NCBI GenBank assembly: GCA_910578115.1
Contig: CAJTPO010000002.1
Coordinates: 1 to 64,000 of the forward strand
From: an uncultured Lachnospiraceae bacterium
Lineage (GTDB): Bacteria > Bacillota > Clostridia > Lachnospirales > Lachnospiraceae
Direction of reading: 5' to 3'
Length of the DNA: 64,000 bases
The translations under genes were made by a program, and so were the position numbers. The notes below the pieces were generated by a model. That model saw only the letters and a program-made list of their open reading frames with translations. It ran no database searches and was not told the DNA's origin. Positions 16,201 to 24,346 of this stretch are shown here, one piece after another (position 1 is the first letter of the stretch; every line of letters starts with the position of its first letter).

Positions 16201-19015
16201 CGTAACGCCTTCGGACTTCACGGATGAAGTATCATGGAAGAGCAGTGATGAGAAAGTGGTGCAGGTTGCAGATACGGGAGAGATCACGGCATGGTCGCTG
16301 GGGATGGCAACGATAAAGGTGACGGTTGGCGATGTCAGTGCATCCTGCAAGGTTACCGTGACGCAGCCGGTCACTTCCATCAGCCTGAATATAACTTCAC
16401 TTGTTCTGGAGGCAGGAGATACGCAGAAGTTGACGGCCACGGTATCGCCTTCCTCGGCGGAGAATAAAGAGATCACATGGAGTACGTCGAACGAAGAGAT
16501 TGTTACCGTAGATGAACAGGGGCTGGTGACGGGACATCGGAAAGGAAGCGCGACAGTCACGGCGACAGCACAGGATGGAAGCGGTGTATCCAAAAGATGT
16601 GAGGTGGAGGTTAAGAACAGCGGTTATATCTGCAGTAGTGTGGAGGAGTTGGAAAGCCCGCACAATTATCCCAATAACTGCTCGGACTTCTGGCTGTATA
16701 CAAAAGAAGGTGCAGAGAGTCTTTGGGTAACTTTTGACGGAAGAACGATGGTGGAGGAAGACTTTGACTTCATCTATATTTTTGACGGATCGAAGAAACA
16801 GATCGGCAGGTATACTGGAGCTGAGCTGGCGGGAGAGACTGTGGAAGTGCCCGGTGATACTGTCAGAATCAAACTGGAATCGGATGATAAGACCAGTGCG
16901 TGGGGATTTAAGGTGACCCGCGTGATGGGGACTGGAAATGTAGAGAATGATGAATATCAGGTGACTTTTGATACACAGGGCGGTACGATGATTTATCCGG
17001 TGGCCGTGGAGAAGAATACACCGGTATCGGAACCGGAGAAGCCTGTGAAACCGGGATTTGTATTTGTCGGATGGTATCTGAACGGTGAGCCATACGACTT
17101 TGCACAGCCGGTAGTCGGCAATATGATACTCAGAGCCAAATGGGTGATCGATAAGACGGGGCCGGGACCGATAGAGACACCGCCCGTGCCGGAGGAGGAC
17201 AGACCGGCAGACGGCAGTATACCGGAAGGGCTCTGGATTGCGGGAGTTAAAGATCAGGTGTACACCGGGAAAGCGCATAAACCGGAAGTGCGTGTTTATG
17301 ACGGAGCGCAAAGATTGCAGGAGAAGACGGATTATACGATCAGCCATAAGAATAATACCAAAGCCAATGATGCCACGGATGGAAGTAAGGCACCCATGGT
17401 CATGGTTAAGGGGAAAGGCAACTATGCCGGGTCTGCGACCGCAGTCTATAAGATCAATGCGGTAGACCTGAATGATGAGCAGGTATTTATTCCGGATATC
17501 ACGCTGGCTTATAATGGAAACGTGCAGAAAAAGGCACCGACAGTAACTTTTAATGGTAAGAAACTGTCGGCGAAGCGGGATTACACGGTGGCCTATGTGA
17601 ATACGGAAAGCGGGGCGTATCAGCAGACCGGGACCTATCAGGTGAAGCTTACAGGTACGGGCAATTTCACGGGTGAAAAGCTGATTGATCTGGAGATCAC
17701 GGATAAGAAGCTGATAGAGAAAGCAAAATACGTTAAGATTCAGGAGAAAACTTATGAGGGCGGCGGAGAAATCCGCTTGTCATCTTCGGAATTGATATTG
17801 TATATGCAGTCGAGGAATGAACCGTTGGTCGAGGGTACGGATTATACGGTCAGCTATGAGAACAATCTGGAGATCGGAACGGCAACAGCGGTAATCAAGG
17901 GCGTAGGAAGCTATGCGGGAACAAAGAGAATACCTTTTAAGATTGTCGGTACAGCGATAAACAGCGCCAGAGTAGATGGAATCGTGGATAAGATCTACGA
18001 CGGTACGGAGCAGAGTCAGGATATTACGGTGTGGGTAGAAGGGACCCGGCTGGAACCGGAACGGGATTATACGGTTACCTACAGCAACAGACAAAATGTG
18101 GGTAAGGCAAGTGTGGTAATACAGGGGATCAATGCCTACAGCGGTACCGTGAAGAAGACCTTTAAGATCACGGCTTATGATCTGGAGAAAGACGAGCGGA
18201 ATCTGATCAGTGGTACGATGACGGGTCTTACGGTCAAGTATGTAAAGGGTGGCTGTAAACCGGAGCCGGTGATCAAATTTGGCGAGACGGAACTGAAAGC
18301 CGGTACGGATTATACGCTTTCTTATCAGAATAACAAGAATACGGCGGATGCTTCCGCAGAGAAAGCTCCTGTCATTAAGATTAAGGGAAAGGGCAATTTT
18401 AAGGGTACACGGACAGAGAAGTTTTCCATCACGGCGAAAAATCTCGCCGATGCGGAATGTCCTGTGAGCATCGCGGTGGAAGATAAAGCGTATGCCAGGG
18501 GCGTAGGGAAATATGTCAGCAAACCGGTTTTGACAGATACTGACGGCAAAGTCCTGAAAGCGGGTACGGATTATGAAGTTACCTATACATTGGCGGACGG
18601 CATTACGAAACTTGATAAAAGGAGTACGGTGAAAGAAGGGGCCTATATCTGTGTTACGGCCAGAGGAAAAGGAAAGTACGAGGGAACTCTGATGACTACA
18701 TACCGCATAACCAGGTCGAGTTTCACGAAGGCTTCCATTAAAGTTACGCCGAAAGAATATACCGGCGGCTATGTTTATCTGACAGGCGAAGACGATTTGA
18801 CCGTTACGGTGGGGGCAACGAGACTGACTTACGGAAAGGATTATGAGATTCTGGAAGACAGCTACGTGAACAATGTCAGGAAAGGAACTGCCAGTGTTAA
18901 GGTCAGAGGTCTGGGCGACTATGGCGGAACGAAGACGGTGAAGTTTAAGATTCAGGCGAAAAAGATGGAGTCCTTCAGTGATGTTGTCAGAAGACAGTTA
19001 CTTCTATTTAGGTGA
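13292..19015 (+). CDS. Giant secreted BspA-type leucine-rich repeat protein with CUB-like domain
   Basis: 1907 aa from ATG 13292, preceded by AGGAGAGAGG; an upstream in-frame ATG lies inside the previous gene. Order: signal peptide (about 1-28, ALAA); acidic tandem repeats (about 60-210); a long array of BspA/LRR_5 repeats of about 23 aa (about 263-936) with recurring IPDSV, IGSSAF and C-x-NL; two Big_2 domains (about 949-1108); a CUB-like domain (about 1112-1212) with HNYPNNCSDFW and WGFKV; an InlB-like repeat with FVGWY (about 1220-1287); seven stalk modules to the end. BspA-like repeats commonly mediate adhesion to host or bacterial surfaces. The last modules align in order with those of the first giant protein; for example KPVLTD(T)DGK followed by LKAG(T)DYE occurs in both. 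No LPXTG motif is present. A terminator follows. Confidence 0.85.
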   Translation: MKRMRKKLALFLAICLLFNTYGGSALAAEAGSDKLKTPEEQTGNTVTPGLEDLAGDTVSAGKEEESDGTGDAGTGEGAGSTENTGKEEESDGAGDAGTGEEAGGTENSGTGEEESDDTGDVGTEEEAGSTENSDTGEEESDDTGDVGTEEEAGGTENSDTGEEELDGTGDADTEEETDDTESDDSEEDSEEDGEEIDPVEDSESAGDEDALEELVTVSENDLPGYDAASVETEGNFSYTFDEKTNTVTLNGYAEGYSGGEVLNIPETLGGYPVVEIKSRAFEKKTILTTVVMPDSVQEIGGSAFSGCLNLVSVTLSKGLVKTGSDVFKNCTALTGIEIPKSLEGSTGGMFNGCTGLRNVTFEEGVTRIADHLLHNCPGITEMIIPNTVTVIEKNAFDSCANLAQVTIPGSVAVIETGAFAECGSLRKVVIPDSVTEVGSSAFYNCVNLAEVILSKHLATLGLNAFSKCSALTSIEIPKSLEQTTLSLDGHGGVFRECGNLKSISFENGTTQIVRWIFAYCDGLEEITIPDTVTKIGNAVFYSCKNLRTVNISGNVTEIGSSVFRECLALQEIVIPDSVTSIGTNAFYGCVNLSKVTLSKNLKSLGYHAFYDCNALTAVEIPKSLERAETTMEGSGGVFVNCTSLKSVSFESGRTKIPRYLFAYCRGLEEIVIPDTVQTIESSAFRGCVNLTKIDLQDGLTQIGNSVFLDCSALKDVVIPESCTTIGNSAFENCINLASAVLPSKLDRISEGLFRNSGVNKIDLPDTVSVIEVNAFRECAALTEIKMPANLQIIENYAFQGCTALAAVTFPENLQSIGRNAFSNCNALTAVTIPDSVRSLGDYLFAECELLRDVTLGTGITIIPSYAFNLCPSLTKIVIPYYVTTVKANAFTNCTSLTEVTIPRAVTTIAANAFSYFDRLTIYGVSGTYAETYANTQGATFVNQEKKATEVRLNKTELKLANGRKTKLVLSVTPSDFTDEVSWKSSDEKVVQVADTGEITAWSLGMATIKVTVGDVSASCKVTVTQPVTSISLNITSLVLEAGDTQKLTATVSPSSAENKEITWSTSNEEIVTVDEQGLVTGHRKGSATVTATAQDGSGVSKRCEVEVKNSGYICSSVEELESPHNYPNNCSDFWLYTKEGAESLWVTFDGRTMVEEDFDFIYIFDGSKKQIGRYTGAELAGETVEVPGDTVRIKLESDDKTSAWGFKVTRVMGTGNVENDEYQVTFDTQGGTMIYPVAVEKNTPVSEPEKPVKPGFVFVGWYLNGEPYDFAQPVVGNMILRAKWVIDKTGPGPIETPPVPEEDRPADGSIPEGLWIAGVKDQVYTGKAHKPEVRVYDGAQRLQEKTDYTISHKNNTKANDATDGSKAPMVMVKGKGNYAGSATAVYKINAVDLNDEQVFIPDITLAYNGNVQKKAPTVTFNGKKLSAKRDYTVAYVNTESGAYQQTGTYQVKLTGTGNFTGEKLIDLEITDKKLIEKAKYVKIQEKTYEGGGEIRLSSSELILYMQSRNEPLVEGTDYTVSYENNLEIGTATAVIKGVGSYAGTKRIPFKIVGTAINSARVDGIVDKIYDGTEQSQDITVWVEGTRLEPERDYTVTYSNRQNVGKASVVIQGINAYSGTVKKTFKITAYDLEKDERNLISGTMTGLTVKYVKGGCKPEPVIKFGETELKAGTDYTLSYQNNKNTADASAEKAPVIKIKGKGNFKGTRTEKFSITAKNLADAECPVSIAVEDKAYARGVGKYVSKPVLTDTDGKVLKAGTDYEVTYTLADGITKLDKRSTVKEGAYICVTARGKGKYEGTLMTTYRITRSSFTKASIKVTPKEYTGGYVYLTGEDDLTVTVGATRLTYGKDYEILEDSYVNNVRKGTASVKVRGLGDYGGTKTVKFKIQAKKMESFSDVVRRQLLLFR
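13621..13794 (+). repeat. 75-bp in-frame tandem repeat
   Basis: Near-identical 75-base units start at 13621, 13696 and 13771 (the last partial), with more degenerate copies upstream near 13472 and 13546. Each unit encodes 25 acidic residues including GEEESDDTGDVG. The unit is a multiple of three, so copy-number change would preserve the frame. Confidence 0.85.
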
Positions 19016-19042
19016 TATGATGTTATAAAATAGAAATGTTTG

Positions 19043-19077
19043 GAAAACAACTCCTGTTCATGGGAGTTGTTTTCTGT
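19043..19077 (+). terminator. Intrinsic terminator after the BspA-like gene
   Basis: A perfect 12-bp stem (19043-19054 with 19063-19074) and an 8-base loop; the right arm is T-rich (GTTTTC). Confidence 0.85.
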
Positions 19078-19098
19078 TAGAAGAAAACGGAAAATAAT

Positions 19099-19131
19099 AT
19101 GCTTTCCTAAAGGGAGCATGGCTGATATAAT
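19099..19131 (+). promoter_or_regulatory. Promoter of the alpha-galactosidase gene with overlapping imperfect palindrome
   Basis: TTTCCT (19103-19108), 17 bases, then a consensus TATAAT (19126-19131). The weak -35 is embedded in an imperfect inverted repeat, ATGCTTTCCT / AGGGAGCAT (19099-19119). This layout would suit repressor or activator control of a sugar-utilisation gene. The regulator is unknown. Confidence 0.55.
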
Positions 19132-19199
19132 AGGGCGTAAAGAACTGCCAGGGTGAGAAAGAACGGGCAATTCCGGTGAAAACGAGAGGAGAAAAGAGG

Positions 19200-21419
19200 A
19201 TGCAGATTAATTACAACGAACAGAACAGGGTGTTTAAGATAGATACGGAACATACCAGTTATTGTATCGGTATCGTGGACGAGGAGAATTTTGTCGGACA
19301 TATCTATTATGGAAGGAAACTGTCGGATGACAATCTGGTCTATCTGATGCGGACGGGGGAGCCGCCTTTTGTGCCGTCGAAGAATAACCGGGACAGGACT
19401 TCCTTTCTGGATACCTTTCCGATGGAGTATACGGGCCACGGGCTGGGAGATTTCCGGGAAGGCACTTTGATGGTGCGGACGGCGGGCGGTCATTCGGGCG
19501 TGTCGCTGTCTTATGTCTCACACAGGATTTACGACGGAAAAGAGGAACTTGCGGGGCTGCCGGCGACTTTCGGGATGGCGGATACGTGCAGGACGTTGGA
19601 ACTTACCTGTGAAGATAAGGTGCTGGGGCTGCAGGTGATCTTATCCTACAGTATCTTTGCAGATAACGACGCTATAGCGCGGAGCGTGCGGGTGGTGAAC
19701 GGCGGGAAAGAGGCGCTTTATCTGACGAAGGTTCTCTCGGCCTGCATCGACATGGACAATGAGGAGTATGAGATGATCACGCTGCCGGGTTCCTGGGCGA
19801 GAGAGCGGATCATACAGACGCGTCCTGTTTTAAAGGGCAAACAGGGGGTATCTTCGGTGCGGGGAGAGTCCAGCCATCAGGAGCACCCTTTTATGGCATG
19901 GAAAAGGAAGACGACTACGGAAGAGGCAGGGGATATCTATGCCATGAATTTTGTCTATTCGGGTAATTTCATGGCGCAGATCGAAGGGGATCAGTCCGGC
20001 AGTATGCGGGCGTTGATGGGCATCCATCCGCAGGATTTTTGCTGGAAGCTGGAGCCGGGCGATGCCTTTCAGGCGCCGGAGGTGATCTGTGTGTATTCCG
20101 CGGAAGGTATCGGCGGCATGAGCAGAACCTTCCATGACCTGTACCGCAGACACCTGATCCGGGGTGAATATAAGGATAAAAAGAGGCCGATTCTGATCAA
20201 CAACTGGGAGGCAACCTATTTTGATTTCGATACGGACAAGCTGCTTGCCATCGCGCGGGAGGCGTCCGCGCTGGGCATCGAGATGCTTGTTATGGACGAT
20301 GGCTGGTTTGGCTGCCGCAATGACGATAATTCCAGTCTGGGAGACTGGCAGGTCAATGAGGAGAAGTTAAAGGGCGGCCTGAAATATCTGGTAGACGAGG
20401 TCAATAAGCTGGGGATGAAGTTCGGCATCTGGCTGGAGCCGGAGATGGTATCGCCGGATTCCAACCTGTACAGAGAACATCCGGACTGGGCGTTTGCCAT
20501 TCCGGGCAGGACGGGGAGCTTATCCAGAAACCAGTATGTGCTGGATCTGACCAGACAGGAAGTGCGGGACTGTGTGTATGATATGATCGCATCGGTGCTG
20601 CGCAGTGCGAATATTGAATATGTGAAATGGGATATGAACAGGCAGCTGTCTGATATGGGAAGCTGTGGCCTGCCGGCGGACAGACAGGGAGAGCTGTTCC
20701 ACAGACAGGTGCTGGCGGTGTATGAGCTGCAGGACAGACTGACGAGGGAATTCCCGCACCTGCTTTTGGAGAACTGTTCCGGCGGCGGGGCGAGATTTGA
20801 TCCGGGTATGCTCTATTACAGCCCGCAGATCTGGTGCTCCGACGATACGGATGCGGTGGAGCGGCTTTCCATCCAGGCGGGTACGGCGATGGTATATCCA
20901 TTGTCCACCATGGGGGCGCATGTGTCCGACTGTCCCAATCATGCGCTGGGAAGGACGACACCCTTTGAGACGAGGGGATATGTGGCGCTGGCGGGCACCT
21001 TCGGTTACGAGCTGGATGTGACGAAAATTCCGGAGGCAGACCGGGCCATGATCCCGGAGCAGACGGCGATGTATCATAAGTACAATGACCTGGTGCGTGA
21101 GGGAGATTATTACAGGATTGCGCATTATGCCGAGAACCATTATTATGACTGCTATGAGGTGGTGGCGAAAGATAAGAGCGAGGCGCTTGTCACATACGTT
21201 CAGGTGCTGAACCGACCGAGTCACCACAGCAGACGGATCAGGATCCCGGGACTTGACCTGACGGCGGTCTATGTGATCGAGAATGCACAGGACTGGCCGG
21301 AGATCGGGCAGACGGAGTATCGCGGAGATGCGCTGCAGTTCGCGGGGATCAATGTGCCGCCGCTGTGGGGGGATTTCAAGGGGAGATTACTGCATCTTGT
21401 GAGAAAGCAGGCGATGTAA
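19200..21419 (+). CDS. Alpha-galactosidase, glycoside hydrolase family 36
   Basis: 739 aa. GH36 enzymes remove terminal alpha-1,6-galactose from raffinose, stachyose, melibiose and galactomannan side chains. The nucleophile is seen in VKWDMN (Asp478) and the acid/base in CSDDTDA (Asp548); this numbering matches, as far as I recall, that of the Geobacillus GH36 enzymes. MDDGWFG and LENCSGGG are further family motifs, and length and domain order are full. The start ATG 19200 has GAGAGGAG about 9 bases upstream; an earlier GTG at 19176 has no ribosome site. No signal peptide is present, so the enzyme should be cytoplasmic and act on imported oligosaccharides, but no sugar transporter gene is nearby. 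It has its own promoter and the transcript may run on into the aminotransferase. Confidence 0.95.
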   Translation: MQINYNEQNRVFKIDTEHTSYCIGIVDEENFVGHIYYGRKLSDDNLVYLMRTGEPPFVPSKNNRDRTSFLDTFPMEYTGHGLGDFREGTLMVRTAGGHSGVSLSYVSHRIYDGKEELAGLPATFGMADTCRTLELTCEDKVLGLQVILSYSIFADNDAIARSVRVVNGGKEALYLTKVLSACIDMDNEEYEMITLPGSWARERIIQTRPVLKGKQGVSSVRGESSHQEHPFMAWKRKTTTEEAGDIYAMNFVYSGNFMAQIEGDQSGSMRALMGIHPQDFCWKLEPGDAFQAPEVICVYSAEGIGGMSRTFHDLYRRHLIRGEYKDKKRPILINNWEATYFDFDTDKLLAIAREASALGIEMLVMDDGWFGCRNDDNSSLGDWQVNEEKLKGGLKYLVDEVNKLGMKFGIWLEPEMVSPDSNLYREHPDWAFAIPGRTGSLSRNQYVLDLTRQEVRDCVYDMIASVLRSANIEYVKWDMNRQLSDMGSCGLPADRQGELFHRQVLAVYELQDRLTREFPHLLLENCSGGGARFDPGMLYYSPQIWCSDDTDAVERLSIQAGTAMVYPLSTMGAHVSDCPNHALGRTTPFETRGYVALAGTFGYELDVTKIPEADRAMIPEQTAMYHKYNDLVREGDYYRIAHYAENHYYDCYEVVAKDKSEALVTYVQVLNRPSHHSRRIRIPGLDLTAVYVIENAQDWPEIGQTEYRGDALQFAGINVPPLWGDFKGRLLHLVRKQAM

Positions 21420-21425
21420 AGTCGG

Positions 21426-21522
21426 CATGACAGTCAGAATAGAGAACGAAATGAGGGAAAAACCTCACGAGTCGCATGAAGAGCGGGGTTTATGACAGTC
21501 AGAACAGAGAACGATATAAGGG
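21426..21522 (+). repeat. Direct repeat pair in the alpha-galactosidase/aminotransferase gap
   Basis: Two 32-base copies (21426-21457 and 21491-21522) share the core ATGACAGTCAGAA and then AGAGAACGA, with about four mismatches, 65 bases apart. Function unknown; they could be a local duplication or a binding-site pair. Confidence 0.5.
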
Positions 21523-21544
21523 TGAAAGGCAGGAGTGACAGAAT

Positions 21545-22729
21545 ATGGTGGTACAGAAGTATAAAGATATGTTACAGGGCAAATCGGTGATCCGGCAGTT
21601 GTCGGAGTTCGCGACGGCCAGGGGCGCCGAGATCGGGTATGAGAATGTATTCGACTACAGTCTGGGGAATCCGTCGGTGCCGGCTCCGCAGGCGTTTACG
21701 GAGACGATGATCCGTCTGCTGCAGGAAAAGGATCCCATGGAGCTGCATGGCTACAGCCAGAGTCTGGGAATCCCGGCGGTGCGGGAGAAGGTGGCGGCGT
21801 CGTTGAATAAAAGGTTCGGCATGCAGTATACGGGAAATCACATTTTCATGACCACGGGGGCGGCGGGAGCCATTGCCCATGCGGTGCGGTGTGTGAGCCA
21901 GCCGGGGGATGAGATCCTGACGTTTGCACCCTATTTTCCCGAGTATGGGCCTTATATTAACCTGACGGGAGCCACACTCAGAGTGGTGCCTGCGGATACG
22001 GAGCATTTTCAGGTGAATCTGGAAGCGTTTGAGGAGATGCTCACGGAGAAGGTGGCGGCGGTGCTCATCAATACGCCCAACAATCCTTCGGGGACGGCCT
22101 ACTCCACCGAGACAATCAGGCAGATGACAGCGATTATGACGAAGAAGCAGGAGCAGTACGGACACGATATCTTCCTGATCTCGGATGAACCTTACAGGGA
22201 GATTGTTTTTGCAGGGGTGGATGCGCCGTATCCTTCGAAGTTCTATGACAATACGTTGTCCTGCTATTCTTTCTCCAAATCCCTGTCCCTGCCGGGAGAG
22301 CGGATCGGGTATGTGGCGGTGAATCCGGCCTGCACGGATGCGGAGCTGATCAGCGCGATGTGCAGCCAGATCTCCAGAGGAACGGGGCACAACTGCCCGC
22401 CTTCCATCATACAGCTGGCGGTGGCGGAGGTGCTGGACTTAACGTCGGATCTGTCGGTCTATGAGACGAATATGAACATTTTATATAAGGAACTTACCGA
22501 CCTGGGCTTTACGTGTGAAAAGCCGGGCGGCACTTTTTACATGTTCCCGAAGGCACTGGAGGAGGATGCGGTGGCGTTCAGTGAGAAGGCGAAGAAGTAT
22601 GACCTGATTCTGGTGCCCAGCGACAGCTTTGGAGTGCAGGGGTATTTCCGGATTGCCTACTGCATCGGCACGGAGAAGGTGGAGCGTTCACTGGATGCCT
22701 TCAGAAGATTTGTGAAAAGTGAATATTAA
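21545..22729 (+). CDS. Pyridoxal-phosphate-dependent aminotransferase, class I/II (aspartate aminotransferase-like)
   Basis: 394 aa. Fold-type I aminotransferase. The PLP-binding lysine lies in SFSKSLSLPGERIGY (Lys245), followed by the conserved glycine-rich loop. INTPNNPSGT and the phosphate-binding DEPYREI regions are intact. Such enzymes transfer amino groups between an amino acid and 2-oxoglutarate or oxaloacetate. The exact substrate cannot be read from the sequence; aspartate or a branched/aromatic amino acid is possible. The ATG at 21545 has AGGAG about 10 bases upstream. It follows the alpha-galactosidase by 125 bases, without a clear terminator between them. Confidence 0.9.
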   Translation: MVVQKYKDMLQGKSVIRQLSEFATARGAEIGYENVFDYSLGNPSVPAPQAFTETMIRLLQEKDPMELHGYSQSLGIPAVREKVAASLNKRFGMQYTGNHIFMTTGAAGAIAHAVRCVSQPGDEILTFAPYFPEYGPYINLTGATLRVVPADTEHFQVNLEAFEEMLTEKVAAVLINTPNNPSGTAYSTETIRQMTAIMTKKQEQYGHDIFLISDEPYREIVFAGVDAPYPSKFYDNTLSCYSFSKSLSLPGERIGYVAVNPACTDAELISAMCSQISRGTGHNCPPSIIQLAVAEVLDLTSDLSVYETNMNILYKELTDLGFTCEKPGGTFYMFPKALEEDAVAFSEKAKKYDLILVPSDSFGVQGYFRIAYCIGTEKVERSLDAFRRFVKSEY

Positions 22730-22794
22730 AACATGAACCGAAAGTACCACATCTAAATCTTTGCATTGCGGCATAAATAAATATAGTATGGAAG

Positions 22795-22897
22795 TATAGT
22801 AAACGACATAACAAATTTCTGTTTCCGTCTCTTGCAGGAGCCATATACGGTAGCTCCTGCAAAGCCGAAAACGAAATTTTTAATGTCGTTAACTATA
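22795..22897. repeat. 103-bp near-palindromic element (MITE-like or large RNA hairpin)
   Basis: The ends TATAGTAAACGACAT and ATGTCGTTAACTATA are inverted copies with one mismatch. The complementarity continues inward through AAATTTC/GAAATTT to a perfect GCAGGAGC/GCTCCTGC core around an 11-base loop, about 45 bp per arm with few mismatches. It lies between the aminotransferase gene and uppP and contains no reading frame. Palindromic elements of this size with matched ends resemble miniature inverted-repeat elements. A structured RNA is the alternative. Confidence 0.7.
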
Positions 22898-22973
22898 ATT
22901 GGCAAAAGATGATAAGGATACTGTTTGCGGCGGCAGCAGACAGAATTTGGTATAACAGGAGGTAGACAGGAAT

Positions 22974-23804
22974 ATGATAAGTATCATAGAGATTCTTAAG
23001 ACGATCTTATTTGGTATTGTTGAGGGCATCACGGAGTGGCTGCCCATCAGCAGCACGGGGCACATGATCCTGCTGAATGAATTCGTGAAGCTGGATGTGT
23101 CGGAAGAGTTCTGGGAGATGTTTCTGGTGGTGATTCAGCTTGGGGCGATCCTAGCGGTAGTGCTGCTGTTCTGGAACAAGATCTTTCCGTTCCGGTTCAA
23201 GGAGAAACCGGTGATCAGGACCGATATTTTCGTGCTCTGGTTCAAGATCCTGGTGGCGTGTATCCCGGCGGCGGTGATCGGGCTGGCGTTCGACGATGTG
23301 TTTGACGCACTGTTCTACAATCCGACCTGTGTTGCGGTGGCGCTGATCGTGTTCGGTATTGCTTTTATCGTGATCGAGAACCGGAACAGGAATATGTCGC
23401 CGAAGATTACGGAGCTTCAGCAGATCACGTTCCAGACGGCTTTTATGATCGGGGTGTTTCAGCTTCTGGCGGCGGTATTCCCGGGCACGTCCAGATCCGG
23501 GGCGACCATCGTGGGTGCGCTGCTGATCGGGGTATCCAGAACGGTGGCGGCGGAATTCACCTTTTTCCTGGCGATCCCGGTGATGCTGGGAGCCAGCCTG
23601 CTTAAGATCGTGAAGTTTGGATTTGATTTTACCGGGGCGGAGCTTACGGTCCTGTTGGTGGGGATGGTGTCGGCGTTCGTGGTATCCGTGGTCGTGATCC
23701 GGTTCCTGATGGGGTATATCAAAAAGCATGATTTCAAGGTGTTTGGCTGGTATCGGATCATTCTCGGGGCGGCGGTGCTGTTGTACTTTACGCTGGCTGC
23801 ATAA
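22974..23804 (+). CDS. uppP: Undecaprenyl-diphosphatase UppP (BacA)
   Basis: 276 aa integral membrane enzyme that dephosphorylates undecaprenyl diphosphate so the lipid carrier can be reused in peptidoglycan and polysaccharide synthesis; it also gives bacitracin tolerance. The two family signatures are intact: EGITEWLPISSTGH near the N-terminus and FPGTSRSGATI in the middle. Several hydrophobic helices span the rest, and the length is normal. The start ATG 22974 has AGGAGGT about 9 bases upstream. It stands alone behind the palindromic element at 22795-22897. Confidence 0.97.
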   Translation: MISIIEILKTILFGIVEGITEWLPISSTGHMILLNEFVKLDVSEEFWEMFLVVIQLGAILAVVLLFWNKIFPFRFKEKPVIRTDIFVLWFKILVACIPAAVIGLAFDDVFDALFYNPTCVAVALIVFGIAFIVIENRNRNMSPKITELQQITFQTAFMIGVFQLLAAVFPGTSRSGATIVGALLIGVSRTVAAEFTFFLAIPVMLGASLLKIVKFGFDFTGAELTVLLVGMVSAFVVSVVVIRFLMGYIKKHDFKVFGWYRIILGAAVLLYFTLAA

Positions 23805-23840
23805 TGATACGGAAGTAATGCATATTCGGAAGACGGCATT

Positions 23841-23887
23841 GCAAAAGTGGGTGTAAAGCCCGGTTTAAGCGGACTTTAACACCCACT
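23841..23887 (-). terminator. Terminator of the 54-aa minus-strand gene
   Basis: AGTGGGTGT...ACACCCACT inverted repeat (23846-23887). Read on the minus strand, the hairpin is followed by TTTTGC, giving a short U-tract. It may also slow transcription leaving uppP. Confidence 0.65.
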
Positions 23888-23912
23888 GATATTCGTTTGA
23901 CGGTAGTCGCAT

Positions 23913-24077
23913 TTACAGTTCAAGTTCCGAAATATCGATGCCAAAATTTGAAAGGATGACTCTGGCTACCTTGATCTGGTAATCGAGTTCCTTGTTTGTG
24001 CCGGTTTCACAGGCTTTGATCCTCATTAGATTTACGTAATTCATGATGGCGGCCTGTCTTTGTTCTTCCAATGTCAC
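23913..24077 (-). CDS. Small hypothetical protein, 54 aa
   Basis: A 55-codon frame on the minus strand from GTG (24075-24077) to TAA (23913-23915). The protein begins MTLEEQRQAAIMNYVNLM and ends GIDISELEL. It is predicted helical with a mild amphipathic pattern and has one Cys, no signal peptide and no membrane segment. Three features support it as real: AGGTGA sits 7 bases before the GTG, a near-consensus promoter lies at 24198-24226 on the same strand, and a terminator follows. The family is not recognised; it resembles the short helical proteins without assigned function that are common in Lachnospiraceae. The untranslated leader would be about 110 bases. Confidence 0.7.
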   Translation of the reverse strand: MTLEEQRQAAIMNYVNLMRIKACETGTNKELDYQIKVARVILSNFGIDISELEL

Positions 24078-24197
24078 ATAATCACCTGCTTTCCTGATAT
24101 GATCTTTGACGACTGGGACTGTGATGATACGTGTTCTTATGCCAGCCCTGATACGAATGTTGCGTTTAAACGGCAGATTGTTTTGCTCTTTGTCATA

Positions 24198-24226
24198 AGT
24201 ATAACAAATTGTTTCAAGGGTGTAAA
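24198..24226 (-). promoter_or_regulatory. Sigma-A-type promoter of the 54-aa gene
   Basis: On the minus strand: TTTACA (24226-24221), 17 bases, TATACT (24203-24198). The match is strong. Confidence 0.75.
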
Positions 24227-24346
24227 GCCTGTTCTTCCGGCGTTTCTGTGCGGTGCAGGCGCAAAAATGGACATTTTTACGTCTTACTTATGTCATTTCG
24301 TATAAAATACAAGAGGAAAGAGTAACTATTTGCTACAGATTGTAGA

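Noticed and set aside
22940..22965. TGGTATAAC as an extended -10 promoter of uppP
   Set aside because: The RNA start would fall inside the ribosome binding site.
24060..24305. 81-codon plus-strand frame
   Set aside because: It overlaps the 54-aa minus-strand gene and its promoter, and lacks a ribosome site.
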